DNA of 64,000 bases, taken from positions 39,372,287-39,436,286 of the forward strand of contig CM037590.1 of assembly GCA_021018995.1 (NCBI GenBank), given 5' to 3'. Shown one piece after another: positions 23,901-35,900 of the stretch; positions within the stretch are counted from its first letter, which is position 1; every line of letters starts with the position of its first letter. The translations under genes and the position numbers were made by a program. The notes beneath the pieces were generated by a model. It did no database searches and was not told the DNA's origin. It was given only the letters and a program-made list of their open reading frames with translations. Source of the stretch: Chloranthus sessilifolius. Its lineage: Eukaryota; Streptophyta; Magnoliopsida; Chloranthales; Chloranthaceae.

Positions 23901-26900
23901 TCTAGCATGCTCACGATCGGTTCCTCCCTGACTATTTTCAACACACTATTTATGCTTTCAGCTATATTAGTTGTCAACATATCATAACGCCTCCCTTGAA
24001 AATAAGTGCGCGCCCAGAAATGATCACCAATTTCTTTAATCCATGTTGTACATTCCGGGGGGGGCGTCGTCTTCTATTTTTCGCATAATTATTTTAAATT
24101 TTGCTTCCGAAAATGCATAGGCAGCAACCCAGAAAAGCGGTCTAGAGATTATATCCTTATATGTCTCAAACAGATTTAGAGCTAGGTGTCGCATACAGTA
24201 GCTATGAAAGGCGTTAGGAAAAAAAAATTTCACAGCTTCCATCAAACCTTTCTGTCTGTCTGGTATCAATACAAAACTGCTCTTCAAATTCACCGATTAC
24301 ACGTCTCCCTAATAGATCAAGGAACTATGTCCAATGATCTTCATTTTCTTTCGGTACAACGCCGAACGCTATAGGGAATAAATGTCTATTCCCGCCTATC
24401 CCCGTAGCTATTAACAACACTCCCTTGTATCGTCCACGCAAATGTGTTCCATCTACCGCAATTATTCTTCGTAAAGTATTACGAAAGCTTCGAATGCAAG
24501 GTCCGAATGCCACGAAGAATCTCTGAAATGTATTATCAGGCTCAAGACACAATTCGGTCTGTACGTCTGGATCGACCCGCTGTAATTCGACGACATATAA
24601 CGGTAACATCTTAAATTGCTCCTTCCGGCTACCTCGGATGTCATTCAACGTCATTTCTTTTCCTCTCCATGCTTTCCAATAACCTACTGTTATACCGTAT
24701 TTTTTTTCAATATAAAAAATTATTGAAGCAGGAGTCTCGTCAAAGCCCTTTAATAGCTTATCTCTCACGAATGAAGCTATCCACGATGTCGTACATTGGC
24801 AATGTCCGCTTTCGAAAGCTGGCATTCCGCACGTATGTTCCGGGTGAAAAAATTTCACAGCAAACGTGTCCACACCTACTAATTTCGATGCATGTATTCG
24901 TCAAGCACATCCTATTTCAACACACCTCGCCGTAACTCGAAGAGGACTGGTTTTTATTGGTTTAATCTGAAAATTATTTGCCATTGCAAATTCTTTAAGA
25001 ACTTTTTGAAAGGATTTCTTTTTCTAAGCGTCTGACCAATGGTAATTGGTCCCCCTTCATACAGTTCCTCATCATCCGAATCCATATACTCTCCTTCCGA
25101 GTCATTAAGCTGATAATCTTCGTCCACCAGAGATTGATCAATTCCCCTATTAGTATGAACACACGAAGTGAGAGACAACGGTGCTTCATTATTTTCAGGA
25201 TTACTATCACCATCATCGACTGGATGGTTATTACGTGATTGGGATTGAGTCCGTCGATGTACGTTTGGTTGATGTGCAGTTGTTTGGATTGATGTTGGCC
25301 GATGCGGGAATGTTTGATGTACGAGAGGTTGTTGTGTTGAAGGCTAGATTATCGTTGGCTCCGAAGCTATTGGTTCAGAAGGCCATTGATATGGACTAAA
25401 GCCAACTAAAAACATTTCCCACTGATTTACCGAATCGAAGTTGAACTGAGATGTATCATGCATCGGATTCATTTGATGACAATATCTTCGATCTTCATTG
25501 CCTTCACTCATTGAAATGTCTGAAGAGGTTGTTCCAGAGGCCTACGGTAGGGGCGAAATCCTATATTCATATTTCTATCATCGTCGACTATCATCGGTGC
25601 AGCGATGTTCTCCTCTTCAAACCGTATTTCTTGATTTTCAATCAAATGTTCTGTTTTCACGCCATCATCTTCGTTTGTTTCCTGGAACGATTGAAATGTT
25701 TCTAAAGACGGTAAAATTTCTGCTACGGTAGTGACTAATGATTTTTCGATATAAATATTTATCACACCATCACCAATACGATATGCTCTGAATAAGTTTG
25801 TAAGATCATCAAAGTCAGACAATTCGACAAATACAAGCTCATTCCCTATGCGTAATGAAACCGTTAGTATAATAGAATGTTCTTCCGGTCGTGTCTTACT
25901 GACCTTGTACATTTTCTCCATAAACTCATAAAATGATATGTTCTTCGTGACAGTGACAATCCTCCGATGTCCTCCGTTGTAAGTATTATCTCCCACACGG
26001 ACAAAATCAAAATGGCAAAGAAGGGGAACATCCATTTCAACCTATAATATTTATAAAATGAAAATTGGTTGGTTAAAAGGGTAATACTTGACTTAGCGCT
26101 ATAATATTAAAAAATGAAAATTGGTTGGTTAAAAGGTCATCCTAAGATATCGGCCGCTATCTTAGGATATCGATTGAAATCTTAGGATATCGGCCACTAT
26201 CTTAGGATATCGGCCGATATCTTACCTAGCTTCATCTACCTACTATATGTTAAAAAAGAAGGAAAATCAATATCTTACAAATATAATATACTCGATATCT
26301 TACCTAGCCTGTTGTAGTTCTCTGAGTTATACCAAGTGTAGTCGAATCTCGAAATCGCAATCCAAGAAAGTGTTAAAAAGGGCAAATAAGCATAGAGAAG
26401 TACATATATATATACACACACACACTAAGGGAAACGTAGAATCGGCTAGGCTTGGAGCTGGCCTATTATGCAAGGATTGAAACTATAGGGCCGTTTCTGC
26501 AAATACGCAAACTTATAGGGCCGAAAGTGCAAATTTCCCTAAAATATTTCTATGATTATGATAGAATTTCTATGGGTTTATGCTAGAAGAATTAACATGA
26601 ATAACAATAACAAGTAATAAAAGTTATGCATCCATGCATTAATGATAAGACTGAAGAGATGGAGAAGGTCTTTAATTTTAAGCTTACTACTTAACTGAAG
26701 AGAAATTATGTGAAGGTTAGCGTAGATACTAATCGAAGAATTAGAGAATATTAGGATAATGATTAAGAAAGAGATAATCATGTCCATTATGTATGCCGAT
26801 TCATGAGCATTAAATGCACAATTAAAAATGACCACACATGAAATTAGGGTAGAGATCCAAACCATAATGTTTATTTAAATTTAATACTATGTTTCAGTTT

Positions 26901-29900
26901 CATTCTATTGCTTTACTTATTATTTACGTCCGATACTATATCTTTGTTATTGTTTAATTTTATGAACTGATTTGAGTTATGGACCTTTTCTATTAGCCCC
27001 ATCATGTCTAGTCCATACCGGTTTACTTGATAAACTGGCTCATTGCTTGGGATTCCAAGGAGTACAGCTATACATAGAGTGGACGAAGTAGATGCTTCAA
27101 TGATTAATGGAAATCCAAATTTGAGCGAAGAAAGATTTGAAGTTTACTTAATAGGTTTTTCTTTATGCATTAGGAATGATCTTAAGATATTAACTTCAGA
27201 TTTATTTTTATAAACAAGTTCATGTTAACGATGGATTATGTTTGAATTCAGTTTTCATTTAATTTAAAGAGTAAGCATACAACTTTGTATAATAGGTTGT
27301 TATCTCATATTTTAGCATTGCTCTCATGATAGTATAAAAAGAAAATTTATACATACACTTTTAATACTTACTTTTCCGTTGCGTTTATATGCGGATCTTT
27401 ATGGATTAATTGATTCATTTAAGATCATGGATATGTGATGTAGTGTGACGTCTCCAAGTGAGCGCATTGATCCGCTATGTGAATTTGGGACGTCACATGC
27501 TGTCCTGAAGAAGATCAAACAAAAAAATGGAAGACAAAAAAACATAAAAAAATATTAGTTGACATCAACCCTAGGAATGTTGGCGCCATCCATAGTTCAA
27601 ACTTTGACATCAGATTGCAACGGATTGGACATGGTTTAGATCAAAATTTGGTTATGATCATTTTTCTTTTTGCAACATCTTGATTTGAAGCCACCAAAGT
27701 GGAGTTTTATTGTGGGTTTCACGGATTTGGAGGAAATGGATCTCTAAAGGAGTCAAACCAGCAAATTCTGGATCGACGGACTGTACTTTTTATGCATAGG
27801 AAAGCCTGTGAAATCTGGTTTTGCTAGAGACTTTGTGGTACAAGTTCCGAACCTTTCTTTCTCGCATTTTTCCTCATATTCGTGTTTTTAATATTTCTGG
27901 CTTCTGTGAGATCGACAGGCTGTATGGCTTGCATGGGGTTGGATTGGAACCCAATCACCTTTCATCTAGTTCAGGTCTCGCTGAGTTTGGTTGAGAATTG
28001 AGAGAGATCTATTAAATCTCATAAGGCCATGTTATGTTTGTGGAGGTAGCAAGATCCTAATTGAGATGTAGTAGTTGTTTCCATTATCCCTTTCGATGAT
28101 CTTAATGCATATGGAGAACGGTTGGATGGATGGATGGGTGTCAATCTCGTTGGTGGTAAGTTTGTGGTGGAGTGACAAGCCTCTAAGCTCATTTCATTAT
28201 CATAAGGAACTGAAGCTCCTAAGATTGGGTCTGGTTTTGGTTTGTATATCAAACAATGTTGTCGTCACAAGAAGGGAAGAAGGGGGGAAGAGGGGGGGGG
28301 GGGGGATGGGATGTATAGTATATGTTGCCGTTTTGGAAGCTGCGAAACATGTTTTTGGAGGTGAGAGGTTCCCTTTCTACCATAGATTTCATGACGTACG
28401 GGTTTAGTATGTTGTATACTATCAACCTCCATTGATATTTGTGTGTATGGGTCATTGTTTAGACCTTATGGCTATTGTTGTAGACTAAGTTCTTAGCCAC
28501 TTGTTTGGATCATGGTCTGTTACTTGAGTGCAAGGTGTTGCACCAAGTGTTTGTTTGTGAGTGCAAGTGTTTGCACCACATGTGGCTGCTCTTGGCCACC
28601 TGTATGCAAGATGTTGCACAATGTTGCTGTGTTGTTACCCTATTTAGGAGAGATGATGGTATATTCATGCATCCTTTTTTGCATTTGTAGCAAGTTGGGC
28701 ATCCAGGTCATGAATGCTCCAACTTGAAGGGGGGTGCTGGAGATAAGATAAGTTGCATGTAGGTGTGGATATGTATGTAGTTAAGGTGTGGGTTTTGTTA
28801 CAACTCATTTAGAAGAAATTTTATGTTCTCTGTTTTCATATATAAACAGGGCATATGTGTCTTGCAATACCATCTATACCAAAAATGTAGTCCTTTAAGC
28901 CCCCTTGTGTTCTCTCCTCTCCCCCTCTCTTTCTATTTCCAATTCTTTTATGAAATAATGGTTTTGTTTGTATGTAGTTCATAGCTTTGTATTTTTCTAC
29001 AGTATGAAGACTCAAAGGGGGCTATCAACTGTTGTTAGAGACTGGTTATAGGTCCAGAAGAATACAACAAAGAGGACAATTTAAGGGAGTTGCAGGTCTG
29101 CAGGAAAAAGGCTTCAAAGTGCTGCTGGCGAAGCTGTTTACAGTCCTGTTAAAACTGGTTTAATTAAGTCTGACATGGACCTGTTAATGGGCTGTGAAAC
29201 AGTCACAAAATGAACAAATTTAAGGCCCAAGAGAACACAGATATCATGTGATATCTAAGTCCTCACGTTCACAAGATAAATTATCACGTTACCATAGGTG
29301 TGATAATCACGTGGCACAATGAATAGATAGAAAACTCAAGAAATCTGAAAGGGGCATTGGGAGGTTGACCGGAATAGCTTGACTATAAAAAAATATATAT
29401 CGAACTGAGCCGAGCTGAGTCGAGGTCTAAGGAGCCCAGCTCTAATGGGCTTAGACCGATTCCATGGGCACATGTGACGACGTATCCATGCACCAGTTGT
29501 GAAGCAGAAGAAGTCAACTTTGCTTAAAGTGGTTGCATATTGCAAATACTCTTCGCTTACCTCCTCCCTCAACCTTACTGGCCAAACCGCCAATCACAAT
29601 ACCCTTGCAGCAACACCATTATATTCTCCCACCAACCACCTCACCATCACTGGTGAGAATCAGTGACTCATGGTTATCCGACGCTATGGCAAAATTTGCC
29701 TCGGCTCAATATTACTCGAAGTTTTCAAAAAATAAGTTAGGATTGACTCTAGAGTCAGGCTTAATAGAGAAGGCCATAGTCATTTACTCGCCACAGTTGT
29801 TAAAACGTATGCCAAAAATTTTGTAATTAAACTAGGTTTGAACCATCTTATGAAAGTTTTGACATACATATAGGAGTTCATCCTTAGATTTTAATAGGTA

Positions 29901-32900
29901 AGTAAGATATAGTTTTTGAAAAATCATCAATGAAAATCACATAATACTGATGTCCGTCAATAGAATAAATAAGATTAGGTCCCCATCCATCAAAGTGAAC
30001 CACAACAAATGAGGAATCACATCTAGGGCGGCAAACGAGCGTAGCCAGCTCGAAGGCTCGACTCAGCTCGAAAAACTAGAGTTTTAAGTAAATACCTCCT
30101 TCAGCATGGCATAAATCATCAGTTATTATGCCCATATATACCCCCACAAAATGGTATTGTTGAACGCAAGAATCACCATCTTCTAGAGGTAACCCGATCT
30201 TCTCTAAGATGTATGAATGTCCCTAAGTCATTCTGATCTCGCGTTCTTCTCATTGCTTATTATTCATTAATTGCATGCCCACTCTCATTTGCTATTCCTC
30301 AAGGCATTTGGGTGCACTTGCTTTGTGCATAACTTGAATCCTATGAGACAAACTTGGTGAAAATCAATTTGTTCATTGTGTTGCGTCTTTATTAGTTATT
30401 AAAGTGTGCACAAAGAATATGGTTACTTTGATCATGTATCTTGGAGATTCTTTCTTTATGGATGCCAACTTTTTCGAGGACACTCTATATTTTGCATCTC
30501 AACCCTCACCTATGAATCATGCTCCTATTATTCCTCCATCCCCTTACCCTTAACCTGTTCCGCTTCAATTGGCGTCCATTGAATGCCATCCAATACACAT
30601 ACAAATGGAAAAGGGATAGCTGGTTTACACTGGACGACAACATGAGAGAATCACCACGACCAGCTTCCTCCTTAATCCAGGGTATGTCCCACTTGTTGTT
30701 TCTTATCCAGTTAACATTGTTCAATTATTCCTGATCCCTTGATCCATCTATTGTTCTTCGCAAAGCTAGACGAAGTTGTATTGTCCATCTTCTTGTTCAT
30801 TTTGTCTGCTATCGAGCACTTTCCCCCTCCTATAGTGCTTAAATTTTTGCTATTTCCACTTATCATATTCCGTGTATTGTGCTTGAGCTCTTCAAATACT
30901 TGAGTGGAAGATACCTATGGAAACTGAGATGGCTGCTCTGAAAAAGAATGCCACATGGGAACTTGTCCCCCTTCTTCTTGGGAAAAGAACTGTGAGGTGC
31001 GAGTGGGCATTTACTATCAAACGCAAAGTCTATGGAAGTGTCGAAAGATACAAGGCACATCTAGTATCTAAGAGATACACTCAAACATATGAGGTTGACT
31101 TTAACAAGACATTTGCTCTGGTTGCTAAGCTTTACTTAGTTCGGTTATTCCTCTCGATTGTTGTGAATTTGAAATGGAGCATGTACCATCTTGATGTTAA
31201 AAATGCTTTCTTGCATGGGTCCCTTTCTGAGGAAGTCTTTACACTAGATTTTGTCCTTAGGGAGGAGCAAAAGTTTGTCGCCTTAAGAAGGCTATCTATG
31301 GCCTTAAATAGTCTATTCGAGCTTGGATTGAGCGTTTAAGTTGGGTTGTTCCTGACATGGGATCCAAGAGATGTCAAGCATATCATAGTGTTTATTTACT
31401 CGCGCACCCAAAAGCGGGGTGTACTATTAGTTTCTGTTGATGATAAAGTGATCACTAGGGATGATCTATTAAACACATAATATGCGAAAGAAGTGGATGA
31501 AGAGGAACCAAACCAAAGGATGATCAACGAAATATCGAAATTTGAAGTAAAAGTAGTCTTGGCAAAAATGAACAAAAGAAAGGCATTAAGACTAGATGGG
31601 CTACCTCTAGAAGTATGGATTGTGTTAGGTAGAATTGATTGAACTAGTTGACTAAATTATTCAATAAGATATTAAAAACGAAGAAAATGCCCGAGGAATG
31701 GAGGAAGAGCATTACGGTCCATTTTCTATAAGAACAAAGGAGACATCCAAGATTGTGCCAATTATCGAGGCATTAAGCTAATTACCAAATTATGAAACTT
31801 TGAGAAAGAATAGTTGAACGACGACTACATCAAGGATCAAATGTATCAGAGAAACAGTTTGGATTTATGCCGGGAAGATAAAAAAACGAAAGTTATTTTC
31901 ATATTGAGGCAACTTATGGAGAAGTTTAGAGAGACAAGGCAAACCCTACATATGGCCTTTATTGATTTAGAGAAGGCGTATAATAGAGTGTCAAGATAGA
32001 TAATAAGGCGGACGTTGAGGAAAAAATGGATCCCAATTTTATATATTGAGATTATCTAAGACATGTATGAGAAGTCAGTAATTAGTGTTAGAACAACGTG
32101 CGGAGAGACGAGTGAGTTCCATGTCGGAGTTGGGATGCGTCAAAGATCTGCCTTGACCCCTTATTTGTTTGCCTTAGTCATGGATGCATTAACCATTAAT
32201 ATGCAATAAGAGATCCCGTGGTGCATGTTATTTGCAGATGACGTAGTTTTAATTGCCCAAACAAGGAAGAAATAAATAATAAGCTGAAATTATGGAGAAA
32301 AGCTTTGGAGTCATGGGGTTTGAAAATTAGTAGAACAAAGACAGAATACATGGAGTGCAAATTTAATGAACAAGATAGTTTAGAGGAGGATTTAATCAAA
32401 ATAGAATATCATTTAGTGCTACAATGCCATAGATTTCGCTACTGAAGCTCTACCTTACAATCAGGTGATGGCTTTGAAGAGGACGTCTCAAATGGGATTA
32501 ATACAAGTTGGATGAAATGGAAACAAGCAAGCGGAGTATTGTGCGACCCAAGAGTTCCACTTAGATTAAAAAGACTTTTTTACTCCTACCATATTATATG
32601 GTGCGAAATGTTGGGCTACAAAAAAGGACAAGAAGATTGAGTGCATGTGGCTGAGATGCGTATGTTAGGAGGGATGTGTGGAATAACAAGAAAAGATAGA
32701 ATACGAAATAAGCACATAACAAAAAATTTGAGAGTGGCACTTATAAAGGAAAAAATTACCGAGTGTTGTTTGAGGGGGTTTGGACACGTTCATCGGAGGC
32801 CAAAAGAAAGCCTAGTGTGACGGATTGAGACTTTACAAGTACAAGAACATAGAAGAAGAGGAAGGCTAGTGAAGACTTGGATAGAAGTCGTGAGAAAGGA

Positions 32901-35900
32901 TATGAGGGATTGCGAAGTTACAGAGAGCTTACCGCTAATCTGAAACGAGTGGAGAAATAGGACTCGCAAAGCCGACCCCAAATAGATGGGATAAGGCTAT
33001 GACGTCGGTGATCACTAGGGATGACAACGACAATGTTACTACTGTCAAGAGGAAACTTGGTTGTGCTTTCGATATTAAGAATTTTGAGCCACTAAAATAC
33101 TTCCTTGGCATTGAAGTTGCACGATCATCCAAAGGAATCTTCATTTCACAATGGAAGTATACCCTCGATCTCTTCCATTACATTGGGCTGCTTGGTTCTC
33201 GACCTGCTTCTTCTCCCATAGATCCTAGACACACTCTTCATGCCACTGAGGGTGATCCACTTCCTGACTTTTGGCATTTTCAACATTTGGGGGGGATGAA
33301 TGATCAATCTTACGATCATTCATCTTCACATTGCCTTCGTCACGAGCACTATTAGTCAGCTTATGCATTCCACCAGACTCCTCACATGCAAGCAGCCCAT
33401 TGTATCCTTCATTACCTCAAGTCGAGTAATGGTGTGGTCTTATGTTCTCTCATCAAGGCCACCTTGCAATCACAGTTTACTACGCTGTTGATTGGCTCGG
33501 TTTTGTCACTGACCATCCGTCCACTTTTGGTTTTTGTATATTTCTCTGGTTCATGGCACCTGTCAGTGAGGTTCTATGGCTACGCATCTTTCTTGTTGAA
33601 CTTTGTTTCTATGTTCACCTTCCCATGCCACTATATTGTAATAACCAAGCAGCTATCCATCTAGTTCCAACTCGAATCATCATGCGTGTACTAAGCACAT
33701 TGAGGCGAACATCCAATGTATTCGTGCAAAGATCCAGGTTGGACTCATTTTGTACTACTTATGATCCATATCATCATCAGCTGGCCAATATGTTCACCAA
33801 GGGTTTCGGCCTATCATCTTTACCTTCTCTTCTTGTCGAACTAAGCATGATCAACCAGCTTAAGGGGGAGTATTGGTGTGCTTGTTCTAGTGTTAGTGTT
33901 CTATTGTTGGTGTTACATGTAGTTGTTGTGTAGTAAGTGCCTTTCGCCATTAAGAGTAGATGGTGTGCCCACTACATTATAAGGGCCCTTTTGTAATTGT
34001 ACAAGATCTTTAATATAAAAGAGTGTAGAGACATTCTCTAACCCTAAAGCCTTTTCCATATCCTCTTTCATCCCTCTTTTTCTCACCCATCGATCTGACA
34101 CATTTAATACCAAACTCTAAATACTTGAAGGAACAGCGTTGCTTCCAGTTTGCAAGTACAATGAATTAGGAGCCGTGGTCACAAAAGTCACAAAATTAGA
34201 TAAATATTTAGCAATGTCATTAGAACCAACAACTCCAAATTTTGATATATTAAGTTGGTGGTAAGTCAATTTAAGTAGGCTTCCAATTTTAGTTCAATTG
34301 CATGTGAAATTTCAGAGGTTCCAGTAACAACTGTTTTTTCGAAGTCTTCGATTAATACTGGAGGAAGGGGCATCAGTAAGTTTAGGAATTATTTAATGTC
34401 AGATATTATAAAATGTTTGACTTGTACACAAATTGGATTCATTGTGATCTTGGTATTGAAATTGATTGAGTACATAAGGTTCATGAAGGAAGTGATGTAA
34501 ATGGTGATGATAATGATGTTTATATTATATAGACTTTTTTTTAAATTGTTTGTGTTTTGTATATTTTTTTTATAATACATATATATATATATATATAATG
34601 GGAATTCAGATATTTTTGTTTTATATCTTTATTATTAAAATTAGGGTGACTTAGGACTGGCAGCAGGCCTAGGGCTGCCTGAAATCGACCCAGGCCTGGC
34701 CATTAACAACCCTAAATCCCCTTCTTCACCGATAATTAAAAAAAAAAAAAAAAAGAAACCCTAATCTGGATACGGGGATACATATTGGGCAATGAAAAAA
34801 CCTATACCATATCTTCCAGTACAAACAATAAGAGTTTGCATTGGATGATCCAATGTGAAAATATGCCTATCAAGGATTTTATTGGGCGACACAAACCAAT
34901 GTGTACTTTGTATTGCTAGACAAAAAAAACTAATACACGTCAGGCAATATGAATGGGACTGGAAAGATTCAAACCCTTTATATAAAGAAAATAATTAACA
35001 TGTTGATAGAGCCATAGAGGCATAGAATAATATCATTGTTTATAACCGTCCCTATTAATGAAGTTCCTAGTTAATCTCACAAACAATACTCATTAACTAA
35101 AATGAACTATTCTACAATCATTCTTGCAACCAGTCAAGCGCACCCGTCATGTCCACTATGCCTTAGTGAAGTTACCCCGCTTCATGCGCCATAACTAAAA
35201 TGGATTTCTTTATGAGCGGAAGAGAAGAATATGGCATGGTGGGAGTCTATACCTGAATGACAAAGGTATCAAGGCTTTTTTCCACACCATCTGAATCATA
35301 TCTTCCCAAATAGGGATCATCTGCACCTTGGATAGATGATCGTTCATATACTTCTAGACAAGAGACAAATGTCTGCCACAAGGGTGCCATGATGGCTGCA
35401 CGAATATAAGATATCAATATTACCTTCTTGAAAAATGGGACAACACAAACATCAAACGGCAAAGGCAGAAACTACAGAAAACGAAGATCTTATTACTCAC
35501 AAGTGACATGAACTTACTGTTAAACTCTGCTTCTGTGAGGCTAGGGAAATTCTGAACAAACTGGCTCAAACATTTTAATACCTGATGGTAGAAGAATTAG
35601 AACCTCAAACAATATATCAACTATATATGTCTCTTCTATTTCAAGAGCCAAATGGTGTCTGTAAGATGACATGTTTCCTTATATCATGAGAAAGATCTAC
35701 CTCCATCCTAATGCTCCAGTCATCAGGATCCTCACACCGCATGGGCGGTTGTAAAATGCCCGAGAACTGCTTCATCCATGGTTGAAGCATTGGCATCATC
35801 AACGCACTGGTTTCCATCTGAGAAAACACTAGCTCAGTTATTTTACATAAAAGGGCAGTGGAGTCCCATCTCACACAAATTATTGTCCAATATTGTCAAA

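Larger units (their letters stand above)
18829..26539. mobile_element. 7.7-kb Mutator-like element (MULE) carrying a Ulp1-like gene
   Basis: The ends are long terminal inverted repeats, 18829-18934 and 26434-26539, with about seven mismatches over 106 bp. They start RGRAAATTTGCACTTTCGG. TAAAATATT flanks both sides (18820-18828 and 26540-26548), a perfect 9-bp target duplication as expected for Mutator. The plus strand of the left two thirds holds a DUF1985-like plus Ulp1 protease gene. The minus strand of the right third holds a MuDR-type transposase. The two are convergent. Both are broken by stops and frameshifts, so this copy is probably non-autonomous now. The layout matches Ulp1-carrying MULEs such as Kaonashi of Arabidopsis and CUMULE of melon. 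Confidence 0.92.
17509..27497 (+). mobile_element. Solo LTR split by a MULE
   Basis: The unit begins TGTAACGACCGAAATTTTC and ends GGGACGTCACA, the terminal style of many plant gypsy LTRs. The flanks TGCAG and TGCTG form a 5-bp duplication with one mismatch. Subtracting the MULE leaves about 2.27 kb, in two parts (17509-18828 and 26549-27497). No internal domain is present. It lies inside the non-coding copia element. Confidence 0.7.
16571..29001 (+). mobile_element. Non-coding Ty1/copia-type element (LARD-like) with two LTRs
   Basis: The 5' LTR (about 16571-16874, TGTTGGAGATAA...) is followed by a primer-binding site GGTATCAGAGCAG. The 3' LTR (28735-29001, TGCTGGAGATAAG... TTTCTACA) follows a polypurine tract AAGGGGGG. 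The LTRs align over GGAGATAAxATAAGTTG, CATTTAGAAG, TTATGTTCT and GTCCTTTAAGCC. The flanks GTATA and GTATG form a near-perfect 5-bp duplication. Without the nested insert the interior is about 1.9 kb and shows no gag or pol, so the element would have depended on proteins from relatives. Confidence 0.8.
15882..35252 (-). other. Giant IPO9 intron 9 (19.4 kb) holding nested transposons
   Basis: The donor is CAG/GTATAG after exon 9 (35253) and the acceptor is CTACAG before exon 10 (15881). The exon frames join as DTFVIQ then LFEFLLTI, matching the importin-9 family. Nearly all of the intron is explained by transposons listed separately. The stretches 29002-29789 and 34103-35252 show no gene; they contain short GAGCC/GAGCTC-word fragments near 29395-29470, 30024-30075 and 34643-34720, and a TA run at 34578-34596. 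Confidence 0.9.

Noticed and set aside
28075..28407. 110-codon frame with a G-run
   Set aside because: It lies in the non-coding interior of the copia-type element, includes a 16-18 base G-run and has no similarity I recognize.
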